Part shown: positions 35,150 through 49,006 of the stretch, one piece after another
Numbering within the stretch: position 1 is the stretch's first letter
How the letters are laid out: each line of letters begins with the position of its first letter
The notes under the pieces: generated by a model
The model's input: the letters and a program-made list of their open reading frames with translations, nothing else
Database searches by the model: none
Told to the model about the DNA's origin: nothing
Source: Coleophoma eucalyptorum
Lineage: Eukaryota > Ascomycota > Leotiomycetes > Helotiales > Dermateaceae
Length of the DNA: 64,000 nucleotides
Direction of reading: 5' to 3'
Assembly: GCA_026120035.1 (NCBI GenBank)
Contig: JALRME010000001.1
Coordinates: 2,183,909-2,247,908 of the forward strand
Program-made: the position numbers and the translations under genes

Positions 35150-35707
35150 TTATCCGATGTTCAGGATACGGAGCAAGCTGATGCCGACAGGTGATCTGCT
35201 GCATACATGGTGATGACGCTTCAGGCGAATATATTCCTCATCACCAAGACCGCAATCTTGGCAAGAGACAGAAAAGCGATCTGAGCATTGCTGACAACGG
35301 CAGAGTGGTACTTCAGCTCCGCATGCATCGACTATGAATCAAGTATCTTTCCTAGCCTATTGGAGGTTGTTAACCGTGGTGCCTTACAATCATGCATAGA
35401 GTACACCACCTTTGAAGATTGGATGAGCTCAGGCTAGAAATAAGCATCGCGGTCGCTATCCACCGTTGTGCCGACAAGGACGAAGCAACCAATAGTGTTT
35501 CGCGTTGCGTATCGAGTACGAGGCACCTGCATTGGCTCTGTTACACCTGCTTCCCCGCCGCGAGGTACCGTTTGTCCTGACTGCACCTCAACCAGCATAA
35601 CGTACAGAAAAGTATACTTCAGTCTACCTTCTGCATCTTCTGATTTGCATCTTGCCATTGCAAAAGTTGGAAAGTTTGTGGCTATGTCAAATATAGAGCT
35701 CATCGTA
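35150..35707 (-). pseudogene. small Cys/His-rich zinc-finger-like gene with in-frame TAG (broken, or intron unresolved)
   Basis: On the minus strand a frame from the ATG at 35707 (MSSIFDIATNFPTFAMARC...) reads to a TAG at 35434. It resumes in the same frame (PELIQSSKVVYSMHD), is joined over a good intron (GTAAGG...CATAG, donor at ~35391) and continues as DACGAEVPLCRCQQC, FSVSCQDCGLGDEEY, then IRLKRHHHVC, stopping at 35150. The segment C-x6-C-x-C-x2-C-x7-C-x2-C-x12-H-x3-C contains an exact C2HC-type zinc-finger spacing. The single TAG could be a nonsense mutation (CAG to TAG would be a C-to-T change) or lie in an intron I could not place. A possible intron GTAGAC...TTGAG at 35628-35584 is in phase either way. 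I recognise no named family. It is head to head with the RTA1 gene, 270 bp apart. Confidence 0.5.
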
Positions 35708-35977
35708 ATGCTGTTTGAGCACGAGAGCATTTTGAGCACGAGATAGCTACAGTATAGTAATTCGGATGCCGTTGACAGGACGAAAAGTTGTGATGTGTGC
35801 TGCAGCGGTGCCGTGGTGGCATGATATAAGGTAGGTAGATGCAAGCTGTCGCCTACGATTTTGAGCTTCACTAGACAACGACCAAATCTTAATTCTTTCA
35901 AAAAGACTGCGATCCTAGAAATCTGGCGACTTACAAGTGTCCTAAGAATACTTCTCCTTTTGGTGGATATCAAAAAT
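35708..35977. promoter_or_regulatory. putative bidirectional promoter
   Basis: The 270 bp between the minus-strand Cys/His-rich frame and the RTA1 gene would have to contain both promoters if the former is expressed. No specific binding site was identified. Confidence 0.35.
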
Positions 35978-37315
35978 ATGTCGTTATACTTGGCTTACCT
36001 TCCCTCAATCCCCGGCAATGCTGCCTTGACTGCCGTGTTCGCGTTAAGCCTTGCACTTCAGCTTTTCCTCGGTATCAAGTATAGTACTTGGGGGTTTTTG
36101 GTTGCCATCGGTGTTGGAACAGTGGGAGAAATTACAGGTTATATCGCTAGGATAATGATGAGCAACCATCCGGTTTCCCAAACTTGGTTCCTGGTCAATC
36201 TGTCTGTTCTCACTCTTTCGCCGGCTTTCTTGACAGCAGCCGTATATCTATGCTGGGCTAGGTTAGTGGTCGTCTATGGCGAAGAGAAGAGTATCGTCCG
36301 ACCGAGGACCTATACCATGGTCTTCTGCAGTTTAGATTTTGTTGCAGTCTTGTTACAAACAGTAGGAGGCGCCCTCGGATCCGTTTCCACCTCAATTACA
36401 AAAGTAAGTGTGCCCAATAAACCCCACCTGAGTCACTAAGATTAAGTGAAATAGAAGCAAACGGGAGTCCATGTCATGATTTTTGGGCTTGTGCTTCAGA
36501 TCTCGTCGCTTGTCCTCTTTGTCATCGCCTGTATCAAATTCGGGATTCGCGTGTCTCGTACACACAATAGTATGCATCCGCTTCCCAGTGTTGCAACTAC
36601 ACCACTCCTTTGCTGGTTTATTAGTGCACTGGCAACTGCAATTTTCGTCCTCTTTGTACGATCAATTTATCGAGTTGTACAGTTATGCCATGGCTTCGAG
36701 GCACATAGGGCAAATGACCAGATATCTTTCATGGTCCTGGACGGCGCCATGGTGGCTATAGCAGTACTAGCTCTCACGATCTTACACCCCGGTTTCTGCT
36801 TCCAGGGACAGTGGCAAGGTTCAGACTACATGGTCCGTAGAAGCACAGATTTCAAAGCCAGTGATGGGAAGCGTTTCTCTGCGGCCAGCTTTTCTAGCGA
36901 ACTAAGTGCGCTCAGTAAACGTACTTTCAACATTGCATCTCCCAAAGACGAGGAAGAATCTGTTGACACTATAAGCGAGAACTACACAGAAGCACCAACA
37001 CCATTGGTAGTACCACCTATGCCAATATATGCCCGCAGTGAACGAACTGCCGCAGCAACCGAAATGACAGGATATGACTCTTCGAGCATTTATTCAACAG
37101 ATACGAATCAGATAAGCCATCATCAAAGCCGTCAGGCAATCCCAGGGGTCATGGTTAGACCTGGCATGGTAAACTTCGAGACAGGTCCGGTTCCACTGTT
37201 CAGTGTTCCGTACGAGTATACATCAACTTCGAACAGTAGTGGTGGCGATGCATTAATAGGTCTCCCGTACGAAAATACGAGAAGTGATCTCCCTCGGCCG
37301 ATCTCACTCACTTAG
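35978..37315 (+). CDS. RTA1-family seven-transmembrane protein
   Basis: Two exons, 35978-36403 and 36455-37315; 428 aa. Seven hydrophobic segments occupy residues ~15-285 with RTA1-type motifs: TVGEITGYIARIMMS, LVNLSVLTLSPAFLTAAVYLCWARLV, SLDFVAVLLQTVGGAL, HVMIFGLVLQISSLVLF, FVRSIYRVVQ and ILHPGFCF. A long hydrophilic C-terminal tail of ~140 residues with Ser/Thr-rich stretches follows. Yeast relatives (Rta1, Rsb1, Pug1, Ylr046c) are stress-induced membrane proteins linked to sterol, sphingoid base or haem/porphyrin handling. This is the family role, not proven here. The TM core is complete, so the gene appears functional. Confidence 0.92.
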
Positions 37316-37732
37316 TCTTTTAAGTTGCTTTTGCTTTTGTTTTGGACTATTTACTTGCTTGCTGGGGCACGTCTTGGCGATTATACGCCACCTGTAGTTG
37401 GATGGCAGAAGTGCTTTTTATCTTTACATAAAAATATCCGAAACTGTCAGAAGTTTCATTACCTTCAATATAAATTATGGTCTTCTATCTTCTTGTCTAT
37501 AACTTACTCATTTTCTTGAATAAGGATGCCAGGTATTAAATTGAATGCCCTGTGAAGGTTCTCATATTTTAAAAAGACCAAGATCATGAAATGTCTCTAA
37601 CCTTGGGATCGAGGAGATCTATGTATTGATATCGGTAGACCCCAAGAAAATGACTCCATATGACCTGTTTTGTACTACCGTTGCCACCAAATATAACCAA
37701 GCTTAGACGCCATCCCCAAAGCCATGCAAATC
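37316..37732. other. convergent intergenic spacer
   Basis: 3' ends of the RTA1 and ELP3 transcripts. No gene seen. Confidence 0.6.
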
Positions 37733-39578
37733 TCAATAATCCTCATCATCACTGTCCTCTTCGTCTCGTGGGGTAATGTTCTTGCTCATATACGGCCCTG
37801 CATTCATGTCAGTTCGTAGCATCGCCAGAATTAGTGAGTGTACATACCATCTAGCCAATAACCGAGACGTCGATAATAATCTCTTGTGCCGACTCCACTA
37901 ATCACACTTATCTTCTTACTTCCATGCTCATCTCTTGCAATTCGGTAAGCCTCTTCCATCAGTAGGGTTCCATAACCTTGATGTTGAAATTTCCTTGGGT
38001 CTCTAGCATGGACGGGAACAGCAGATCCATATACATGTAACTCACGGACCAGACTTGTAGGTTGTCCTGTAAGTTCAGGCCTAAAGGTGTACTTCTCAGA
38101 ACACTTTCGTAGACGTAGTAGGCCGATTAGAATGTCTTGTTTTGGATCTTCGTAAGCCAAGAATGTCTCCCATCCACCATTTGCGGTGTAGTCTCTCCGG
38201 ACAAGTTCTACCTGTGAGGGTCTGATCTTGTTCTTGACTTCGTTGATGCCTACTTCACGAGTACGGACATCCCGACATGTTGTTCCAAAATCCTTCATTC
38301 TGCTCAGCGCAAGTTCTCGCAGATTTCCGTTTTCAACACCAGACGTGACCAATGGCATGGGAATATCTCTCTGTACTCGGTAAATTCTCGTCCATGGTGG
38401 AATGAGTGCAAGAATTCGAGCGACAATGTCGATAAGGGCGTTCGGTGTATAATTCTTGTATCTCCCTGTCCGCCATAGCTCGTACAAACCAGTGCCTCGG
38501 ATAACAAGCGTGGGGTAGATCTTGAGTCCATCGGTTCGGAACGCTGGATTCTCGAAGTATTCTCGGAATTGATCGAGGTCTCTCTCCATTCCCACATTGG
38601 GTAGATCAGGCATCATGTGGCTGACGACTTTGAAACCAGCATCTTTGGACAGACAAAATGTCTCTGCGACTGAAGCCACAGTATGCCCTCTGTTTGTATC
38701 TCTTGCAACATCTTCGTACAATGATTGAACGCCTATTTCCAGTCTTGTGCAACCATATTTGAGCATATCAGACAGATGTGGTTGAAGACAGTAGTCTGGT
38801 CTCGTCTCGATTGTAATTCCAACGCATTTGATATTGCTCATCTCTCCCGCTTGAACAGCCTCGTCCACTTTATTGCCTTGATAACCACTAAGTGCATTGT
38901 GCAGCTGCGATATAAACCCATCTCGATAATTTTCTGGCAGGGACATAAAAGTGCCACCCATAATGATATATTCCACCTTGTCTACACTGTGACCCAATGA
39001 CTTAATCTGGTCAACCCGTCCTCTGGCTTGCTCGAAAGGATCGTATCGCGCTCGAATAGCACGCATCGAAGTTGGCTCGTATCCCGTATAAGATTGGGTA
39101 GAATATTCAAAGTCTGAGTCTGGACCACCAGGACAATACACGCAAATGTTTCCTGTATATGCTATATGCGGACATCTATGAGGTTTGCACATGACAGCTA
39201 CCACAGCAATTCCCGAGGCACTTCCTATGTGGTGTCAGTTTTGCAATAAACAACAAGAGCTGCGACCATACTTATAGGCTTTGCAAGTAATTTTGGCATG
39301 ATATACTTCTTGTAATGTTCTGGTATCGCTGCAATGATCGCGGTCAGGGGTGGTATATTGTTCAGCTGGTGTTTCTTCGACATCTTCGATCGCAAGCTAT
39401 TCAAATTGATATCCCGCTTTGGCTTCGTGGGATCGTTTTGCGATTCATGCTCCTGGATTAACCAGGAGGCTATATCGGAACAGCATCTCAGGTATCGTTC
39501 TTGTTCTGGTGGTAGATTGGGATCTTTGGGCTTTCTCCTCCTATCTTCCAAGGTTATGGTCTCTGTCATAGTCGCCAT
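37733..39578 (-). CDS. ELP3: Elongator complex catalytic subunit ELP3 (radical SAM / acetyltransferase-like)
   Basis: Three exons: 39578-39272, 39224-37848, 37797-37733; 582 aa, which is the usual ELP3 length. N-terminal helical region; radical SAM domain with [14 protein letters not shown] providing the three cluster cysteines (~120, 130, 133); [25 protein letters not shown]; then a C-terminal GNAT fold with the acetyl-CoA motif QHQGYGTLL (~516-524) and YYRRLGYW. The acidic tail [10 protein letters not shown] is encoded by the small last exon. It catalyses the cm5U-type modification of wobble uridine in tRNA as part of cytosolic Elongator (Elp1-6). Every motif is intact. The start at 39578 gives the canonical [12 protein letters not shown] beginning. 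It is the only gene on its strand for several kb. Confidence 0.97.
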
Positions 39579-41594
39579 TTTTAAAGCTGGGTTGTGCTCG
39601 CAAATGGCGAAGTTTGGGAGTGCGTGTACGAGAGATGGTGGGGTATATATTTTCGAACCTGTAATTCTTTGAATTTTAGCATCGTCAATCTTCAGCCTTG
39701 TGATGATTACATAATCATTACTTCCGGGTTTAGCTCATTGGCCAACTACCCGCCAAATACATTTTGCCATGTACAGTACCAGAGAGCTTTCACACTGCCA
39801 AAGAGCTAGTTTCTGATCTCTACGGTGAAAAGACATCAACTGTGAGGAATAATGAAGGGGAGAGAGAGCGAAAGAAATATTCCAATTACTTGATCCTATC
39901 ACCAAAATAGCCCTAATTCTATCCTTAGGCTTTTAATATTATAATCATTTGAATATCACTATCGACTTTATTCTAACCTCAACCCTCACTGAAACACAAT
40001 ATTCCTTCTCAAGCTGATAACTCGTTGCGTACAAGATCTGGGTAATAATCTTGGGAAGGTTCTGTGATCAGAATGGGTCATTTTTAGGTGTAGTGGGACA
40101 ACGAATGATGTAGCTTTAAACATTCTAGCATACCAGTACCAGGGACAGAGTTACTCTTTCATAGCAAGCTATCGTTTATAACAGCAAGCGCCATAGGATT
40201 AGTTAATCTGGTAAAGGCTTTGTTAGGCGAGTGCGGTCGTCTTTTGACATAATAGAAATGGGATTACAACAAGGCACATGCCGTTCAGAATACTATCTAA
40301 AAAGTAAAGCAATACCCATATCTACAAACCTTGTAGAATAGTAAGAAGTTCCGGTATGATGAGGTGATTTGGATGTTTTCACAGACACCTGAGAATAATA
40401 TGCTCAAAATCAAGTTCAAACCACCTAAATATCACTAGCAAATAGCGTAATGATGTCTAATCCTTACCTACTTGAGCAAGATTTCTAAAAACACAAACAA
40501 TTATAAATTGCTACATATCTCCCCCCTCAACCAAAGACATACATCACAAAAGAGTGCAATGTGGAAGAGGAAGCAGCACTTGTTTCTGGCCACCACAATT
40601 ACTAAATATCGCTTTGTATTGTCCTGCCATTATTTGCCTTATAAATTGAATATGGTGATCATTTGCAATAACCCAATCTTATGAAGACATGCTCAAGAAA
40701 TAATGGGCCTACGAGAAGAATTGAATAAGAGCTAGGAAGAAATATTCAGAAAAGAGACTTGAAGCAATTTATACAAATCCACGCTTGAGCGCAATTACAA
40801 CTTCTTCTTGAAACAATGCAAACCACTCACAAATTACTATGCACTAGGCGGCACAGATTCAATCTAAAGACTCTTGGAAGCGACACCATACCTGGACGAA
40901 AAGTAGATCTGGCAGGAAACTTTCATGTATTTACTGCAGGCACGCAGCACATATGGCTCAACTTAAGGACCTTGCAGAGCAACAGTCTGATAACTCTGGA
41001 ATGCAATGAAGAGTTGTCCGATCAGTCGATTTCTTCGCCAGTAATGTAAGCATGTGAAGGTGGGATAGCAGCTTTGCAAATAATATAGATAGGCATTGAG
41101 TCTCGCTCGTTAATCCAATTCGGGATGAACATATGCACAGGTTTGAGGTCGGAAAATATAGACACGTTCGGCTTCCGACTCCATAAAAGCAAAATATTTG
41201 GCAATCAAAGCTTTCTTCTTCGACTTTTGCACAGCCAAGTTTTCCACTGGGGTGGGGTACATTACACTACATGACGCTAGACATGTCAACAGTTCTGGTG
41301 ATCTTGGGCAGTGCTGATATCCAATAATATAGAATCAAATTTGCAAGCCATCTCTCTCTCGATCTGAAAACCTATCTTCAAACCATTTTGAGAGTCAAGA
41401 ATGTCAGATCGCCCAAAGGAACTGAAGCCTCGGGTGCGTAGGAGAGAATACTGCCAGGATTCACCGCCCGGTGAGCTTAGCGCGGCTCTTTCCGAGCTTG
41501 CTTGTAGTTTGTCGCTATCAACTTGGAGTTTACGTCGTCTTGACCTCAATCACCTATCATTCTTTCCTTCCTGCTACCAATTGCAAACGTCGAG
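39579..41594. other. 2 kb AT-rich intergenic region
   Basis: Between the divergent ELP3 and succinyl-CoA ligase genes. 39850-40800 is notably AT-rich with no gene. Frames at 40472-40684, 40816-41049 and 41401-41688 lack recognisable features, and the last overlaps the ligase start in another frame. Confidence 0.5.
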
Positions 41595-43361
<1,767 letters not shown>

Positions 43362-44741
43362 ATGTTATCTGGGATTCTGGTATTTAACCAGAAGGGTGAA
43401 AACCTCATCTTTCGTGCTTTTCGTAATGACTGCCGGCCGAGACTCGCCGACGTCTTTAGGATCCAAGTCATCTCTAATGCGCAAGTACGATCACCAATCC
43501 TGACTCTTGGGAGCACGACTTTCAGCCATGTCAAGCACGAGAATATCTACCTGGTCGCTATCACAAAAAGCAATGCAAATGCTGCGCTTGTTTTCGAGTT
43601 CTTATATAGGTTAATTGCGCTGGGGAAGGGCTACTTTGGCAAGTTCGATGAGGAGGCAGTGAAGAATAACTTTGTGCTCGTGTATGAGCTCCTAGATGGT
43701 AGGGCTACCCGTTGAAGCTCTGCAGTACCTGGGCGGTGGTTTAATCTTAGTACTGACAATTTTATAGAGATCCTAGACTTTGGTTATCCCCAGAACACCG
43801 AAACCGATACGCTCAAGATGTACATTACCACTGAAGGCGTCAAGTCAGAACGAACTATGGAGGACTCAGCAAAGATCACCATGCAAGCAACTGGTGCTCT
43901 GTCTTGGCGAAAGGCAGATGTGAAATACAGGAAAAACGAGGCTTTTGTCGATGTTATTGAAGATGTGAACCTGCTGATGTCAGCCACGGGTACCGTCCTT
44001 CGAGCGGATGTCAACGGACAAATTGTTATGCGAGCATATCTTTCAGGCACACCAGAGTGCAAATTCGGACTCAATGACAGGTTGTTGTTGGACGGCGATA
44101 GCTTGTCATCGCTTCCATCAGGAAACAGGATGGGTACAAAGGCTACAAAGGCTGCGGCAGGAAGTGTCACATTGGAAGATTGTCAATTCCACCAGTGTGT
44201 CAAGCTTGGGAAGTTTGATACTGACAGAATTATTTCCTTTATTCCTCCGGATGGCGAATTCGAGTTGATGAGATATCGAGCCACGGAGAATGTAAACCTG
44301 CCTTTCAAGGTTCATGCCATTGTTAACGAAGTTGGAAAGACAAAGGTTGAATACAGCATAGCTATTCGGGCCAACTATGGAAGCAAGCTGTTCGCAACTA
44401 ATGTTGTCGTCCGAGTCCCTACACCACTCAACACTGCACGCATAACAGAACGTTGCACACAAGGCAAAGCGAAGTACGAACCCAGCGAGAACAACATTGT
44501 CTGGAAAATTCCTCGTTTTACTGGCCAGAATGAATTCGTTTTGAGTGCAGAGGCAACTCTAACAAGCATGACCAATCAAAAGGCTTGGAGCAGACCGCCA
44601 TTAAGTCTCAATTTCAGCCTTCTGATGTTCACAAGTTCAGGTCTCTTAGTTAGATATTTGAAGGTTTTCGAGAAGAGCAATTATTCCAGTGTTAAATGGG
44701 TGAGGTATATGACACGGGCAGGATCATATGAAATACGGTAA
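43362..44741 (+). CDS. APM4: AP-2 clathrin adaptor complex mu subunit
   Basis: Two exons, 43362-43698 and 43768-44741; 436 aa, the normal AP-2 mu length. Longin-like N terminus begins MLSGILVFNQKGENLI with FRNDCRPRLADVFR, VRSPILTLGSTTF and the QKSNAN-like KSNANAALVFEFLYRL. The mu-homology domain starts after ~165 and includes ALSWRK, KKNEAFVDVIEDVNLLMS, GTPECKFGLND, FIPPDGEFELMRYR, GKAKYEPSENNIVWKIPRF, LKVFEKSNYSSVKWVRYMT and terminates SYEIR. This specifically matches the mu2 class (cargo YxxPhi and PIP2 binding in endocytosis) rather than mu1 or mu3. It is expected at the plasma membrane with alpha, beta2 and sigma2 subunits. Confidence 0.96.
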
Positions 44742-45738
44742 GCACTCTCAAGAACTCTTGCACAAATAACGGCTGCTTACCTATGGCAGATTCTAAACAA
44801 GGAGGATCTGGCGTTGAATAGGCGTTAGGAACATAGTAGCGCTGCATTCCATAGGCGCTGGAGGATAAATATCTGGGATGTTAATAAAAAAAAGCCACCG
44901 CATCTTCCGAATCCTATGTGATTTTCAACACTGTCTTCTCACTATATTTCTCAAGCACGCAGTGTTTGCCATGTTCAGTGTGTGGTTGCAAGCAAACCCT
45001 AAAGCTTTCTATTATGATCCGTCCAAATATTCGAAGTGTTAGAGTTGGAAACATCCTTTGACTGAACTTGCTCACTATGTGTCGCTATCTAATCACTGAG
45101 AGTTCTAATGCTAGGAGGGATTTGGCTCTTCTAATATATGGGCATGACGATGCGAATAAGCCGTTTATATTGGCATTCAAAAACTCAAATCACTTATAAA
45201 TCACATTTTAGATTGCTTTAGTGGGAGAGAGGATATTTGTCTCAAGCCACTGGTTTTCTATAGACCGATCGTAATTCAGTCCTGCCAGATTCTGTACTGG
45301 TGTCTCGGCAACTGGAGTGTAAAATTGTCTCAAGTCTATGATCCGGCATGCTTCAGGCGACGTGTCGCGCGTGAATTGAGTGCAGACAGAGTAAAGATAT
45401 TCCAATTGGCTGCACAGTACACGGAACGTAGATATGAAAGCCCCCCCCCCCCAAATTTCTTCTATAAGAATATGTATCAACCCCATTAGAAATTCTACGC
45501 GTCCATCCCGTGAAGATGGCAACCATCTTCCATTCCTCACAACAGATAAGGAGATAATAAGATTCCCGGAACGCGTTGCCCTGCTGCAGCGATACGCCTC
45601 GCGCGATATACATTCCTTACTCGTTGCCGAGTAAACATCCCCCGTGTAGTCAGTTTTCTCGTTCCTATATGCAGGAGACCTCTCCTGCTCTGAAATCCAC
45701 ATCTTCACAGTTTCAAAAGAAAACAAACCCTTACAAAC
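44742..45738. other. intergenic with poly-C tract
   Basis: No convincing gene. A 223-aa minus-strand open frame (45208-45879) overlaps the following gene in antisense, runs through a 12-nt C homopolymer (45441-45452), and has no recognisable motif. I consider it spurious. Confidence 0.5.
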
Positions 45739-46490
45739 ATGACAATGACTACGCAAGAATATGCCGGTTCTGTATTCGTCTCCTTTCTGGGAGTGGTTGC
45801 CTTCCTCTCCTGCGTCGCAGTTGGAGTCTGTGTCCGTCGACTCTGGGCCACGCGCGGCTTTTACGCCAAAGACTTCCACAAAATTTCCACAGAGGCCAGC
45901 AAACTATCGCAGGTCACGAACAATATAAGAGAAAATATCGAGCACCATAGGAAGCTGATTCACATCGCAGACTTGGATATCTTGGACGAGGCAGAGGAGT
46001 GGGATACTGCAATCCGCCTAGCTTTGATCTCCTGGCAAGATATCATGGAGCCCAGACGAGGAATCGATATCGAGGCGGCAGAAGGCAGTAGAAAGGATAA
46101 GAAGATGAGAAAGGAACATGGCAGATATGTGATTGATTTGATGCGGCGAAAAGCCCACGAGGCTTTGATAAAGAGAAGAGAATTGACATATCCATTGCAC
46201 AAGATGCACTTGGCTGTCAATGAAGTGTAAGTCGAAAATGCAATCGCCTTGAGCACTCGCTAATAGGCAGAAAAGGAGCAAGCAAGCAACGGTTATCACC
46301 ACAGAAATGCTATACAAGAGAAGCATAAATGTAAGTCCATGCCTACGACTCCTCGCAACAAACTTAGTTTTTAAAGATGAAACTAACACCTCTTCAACAG
46401 AATGAGAAGAACGAAAATGATCTTAACCGCTGGCCAGCTCATATCGAACGTATTCTTGACGCGTCTTTGGCAATGCCTAGAGCGAACTAA
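45739..46490 (+). CDS. conserved-looking small protein with N-terminal membrane segment
   Basis: Three exons: 45739-46226, 46267-46330, 46401-46490; 213 aa with phases consistent. Begins MTMTTQEYAG, then a TM helix (SVFVSFLGVVAFLSCVAVGVCV), followed by a cytosolic, highly charged region with a heptad-like stretch (HKISTEASKLSQVTNNIRENIEHHR) and a Trp-containing C terminus (NEKNENDLNRWPAHIERILD). I do not recognise the family. The splice model is supported because both introns have good donors (GTAAGT) and restore one long frame ending in a stop. Likely a type III single-pass membrane protein; localisation is inferred from hydrophobicity only. Confidence 0.75.
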
Positions 46491-47223
46491 GGAAGCAGGT
46501 GATGGATTGTGGATGGGGGTAGGGCGTTTATACTTTTGGAAATGATTGCTTTTGGCGTTTGGCTTATGCTTGATGATATTGATGAAGGATGCGATACGAC
46601 TGAGAAGCTTTGCGTGCCCATCGTGGGTATTGTTGGCGATGTGCTGACTTAGAGCGGTGATTCTGGTACTTAGCTAGCCTCCTTATCACGTGTAGTTAAT
46701 AATGCCATTGATTGATGATTTGGACACCTCCGGCTAAACATGACAATCAGTAATAATCCGTCCTATGTAATCCGGGAGAATTGCCTTGTAGGGTCAGCAG
46801 TAAGCGATTCCCAGACAGGCGATGCTTATGGAGCCGGATTTTCTTACGCAAACGACTGTGACTCCAGCAGGACTAGACGAACGCCATTAGCGCTGCTCCG
46901 CAATGCTGACTGCTGACAGATAACCTCAGATGTAGCTATCTCCCGATTATCTGCTGTTCGTATCCCCCACATACTTGGGCGATCTGATCAGTTTCTACGC
47001 CCTTGAATTCTGTCTAGTCGATGGACGTGTATCAGTAATAATCAGCAGCATAGAGAACAGTATCCGTATTAGGAGTCTTGCTCCGACGGGCTCCGGACTA
47101 ATCCGAGCTAAGCTGTAAAAACGTACCAATACTCTGTCACCCGAATCTGCATTGCTATCGATTTCTGCATCGAATCTTAGCTAGGTAACTGATTGAGACA
47201 GACAGCACTTGCCTACTGTCACC
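46491..47223. other. intergenic spacer
   Basis: 3' flank of the small membrane protein and promoter of the methyltransferase. No gene seen. Confidence 0.55.
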
Positions 47224-49006
47224 ATGACAGGAAAGGAAAAGAAGCAGATGGACATGCTTGTTGCTGTAAGCGAAGCCTTTGAACTTAATCCCGAGGATCG
47301 ATAGGCTGATGCAGTACAGAGGGATGATGGAAGCACTAGCTCTTCAGACATGTAGTAAGTCATGGGAATCCATTTCCATGGAATCGAGGAGTAGAGAATG
47401 ACTCTGCTAGTCTAGGTGATACTTTCTCCATTGACTCTAGCATCACGGCGTATCGCATGGAAAACGGCAGGAGATACCATGCATATAAAGAAGGTACATA
47501 TTGGTATGTAATGTAGAAAACCAATTTTAACGCAGCGCACTGAAAAAAAAAACAGGGCCCCGAATGATGAGAGACAGAATGAAAACTTAGACATCAGGTA
47601 TGCCGACCATAGTATGAGATTGAAGTACAATCTAAGGTGGGCAGTCATCATAAATATCTTCTTGTGCTTGAAGGAAACCTTTTATTAGCTCCCATACGAG
47701 AGGATATCGAGGTAAGACGCCAAGATACTTGCCATAATGGCTACGAGACAATAAACGTCGAGGGAGTCGAGATGAACTAATAACTTGGCAGTATGTTCTG
47801 GACCTGGGTACTGGAACTGGAATATGGGCCATTGATTTCGCAGATCAATACCCATCAGCCCAAGTAATTGGTACAGGTATGCCATCATTGTGATTGCTCG
47901 ATCGAACTTCGACCCGAAGCATTAGTTCACTTCACAGCATGTCTGCGCTAACAGTAACTGTTCTGACAGATTTATCACCCATTCAACCTGATATGGTACC
48001 ACCAAACTGTAGATTTGAGGTAGATGATGCGAGGGATGAATGGATATACCCATTGGATCATTTCGATCTCATCCACATCCGCACTTTATTTGGAAGTATT
48101 AGTGATTGGAACTCGCTATACAAGCAGGCTTACAGGTCAGTACTTGGCTTCAGTTCACCCGGCACACCATGATCATTTCCCTGTAGATGACTTCGATCAT
48201 TGCTGTTGGCCAGACACTTAGATCTTTCTGTCGTCTCGTCTTTCCTGGTTTGCAGATCGAAGTATCAGCTTCTAACGAGAGGTAGACATCTTAAACCTGG
48301 GGGCTACATCGAACAGATGGAGATCTCTATACAGTTCAAGTCTGATGACGGTACTGTGACAGTAGGAAGTCCACTTCACAGATGGTCCACCGTAAGTGTA
48401 GCACTGTGCAACAATGTCTACCGTACTGGCAACGATCGTCTCAAGATTCAGATTGCTTATGAATGCTTAGCTGGCCTCTGCTGACTGAAAATAGACCTTT
48501 ACAGAGGCAGGGGAGATCACCGGTCAGAGCTTTCGAGTCTGTGAGACTATGAGAGCTGCCATCGAAGCCTCGGGATTCGTCAATATTGTCGAAACCATTT
48601 ACAAGACTCCAATTGGGGCCTGGCCCCAAGACCCGAGACTTCGGGAGATCGGACGCTGGAGCCTGTTAGGGTTCGACACAGGCATTGAAGGCTACGCCAT
48701 AGCGCTCCTGACCAGAGTATTTGGGGTGAGTGAAGCCGATATCCACTGCTTAGCACGTGAAACGTGAGGTAGCAGCTCAACCGAGGACTTTTGTGCGGGA
48801 TGAAACTAACAACGATTGATGATAGTGGAACCCAACTGAAGTACAGGTCTTTCTGCAAGTTTGCCCAATTTGAAACTTTTCCATCTGATGAACCTATTCT
48901 GACTGATTGATCTTGCAGCGCCGAAGTGCGGGCAGCAGTTCGTGACAAAGCGGTGCATTCGTACCACGAGGTACGCGTCGTTTATGGACAGAAGCCAAGC
49001 GTGTAG
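47224..49006 (+). CDS. LaeA/UMTA-like SAM-dependent methyltransferase (11 exons, one probable GC-AG intron)
   Basis: Exons: 47224-47265, 47320-47354, 47411-47503, 47556-47597, 47645-47711, 47792-47876, 47970-48135, 48286-48391, 48495-48725, 48826-48854, 48919-49006; 327 aa with every phase consistent. Motifs: [41 protein letters not shown] (motif I), [11 protein letters not shown] (motif II), [28 protein letters not shown] (motif III), [24 protein letters not shown], and VVYGQKPSV at the C terminus. Same family as the gene at 19440 but diverged. Most frames are very short, so the gene looks fragmented until spliced. The intron at 48855-48918 begins GCAAGT instead of GT. An MFS transporter follows 1.7 kb downstream. 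Substrate and regulatory role unknown. Confidence 0.9.
48855..48918 (+). other. non-canonical GC-AG intron
   Basis: Splicing from CT|GCAAGT to TTGCAG| restores EVQVFLAEVR in the family's conserved frame. The nearby GT sites (after CAG or CAA) both lead to a stop or lose the motif. GC-AG introns with a GCAAGT donor are a known minor class of U2 introns. Confidence 0.75.

Noticed and set aside
35468..35746. 92-aa plus-strand frame
   Set aside because: It is antisense to the Cys/His-rich minus-strand frame, which has the better splice and motif evidence.
45208..45879. 223-aa minus-strand open frame
   Set aside because: Antisense to the start of the splice-supported gene at 45739, runs through a poly-C homopolymer, and has no recognisable motif.
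47224..47711. Initial impression that the second methyltransferase is a frameshifted pseudogene
   Set aside because: The apparent frameshift vanished once the 42-nt exon at 47556-47597 ([13 protein letters not shown]) and the 47-nt intron after it were recognised; all phases then agree.
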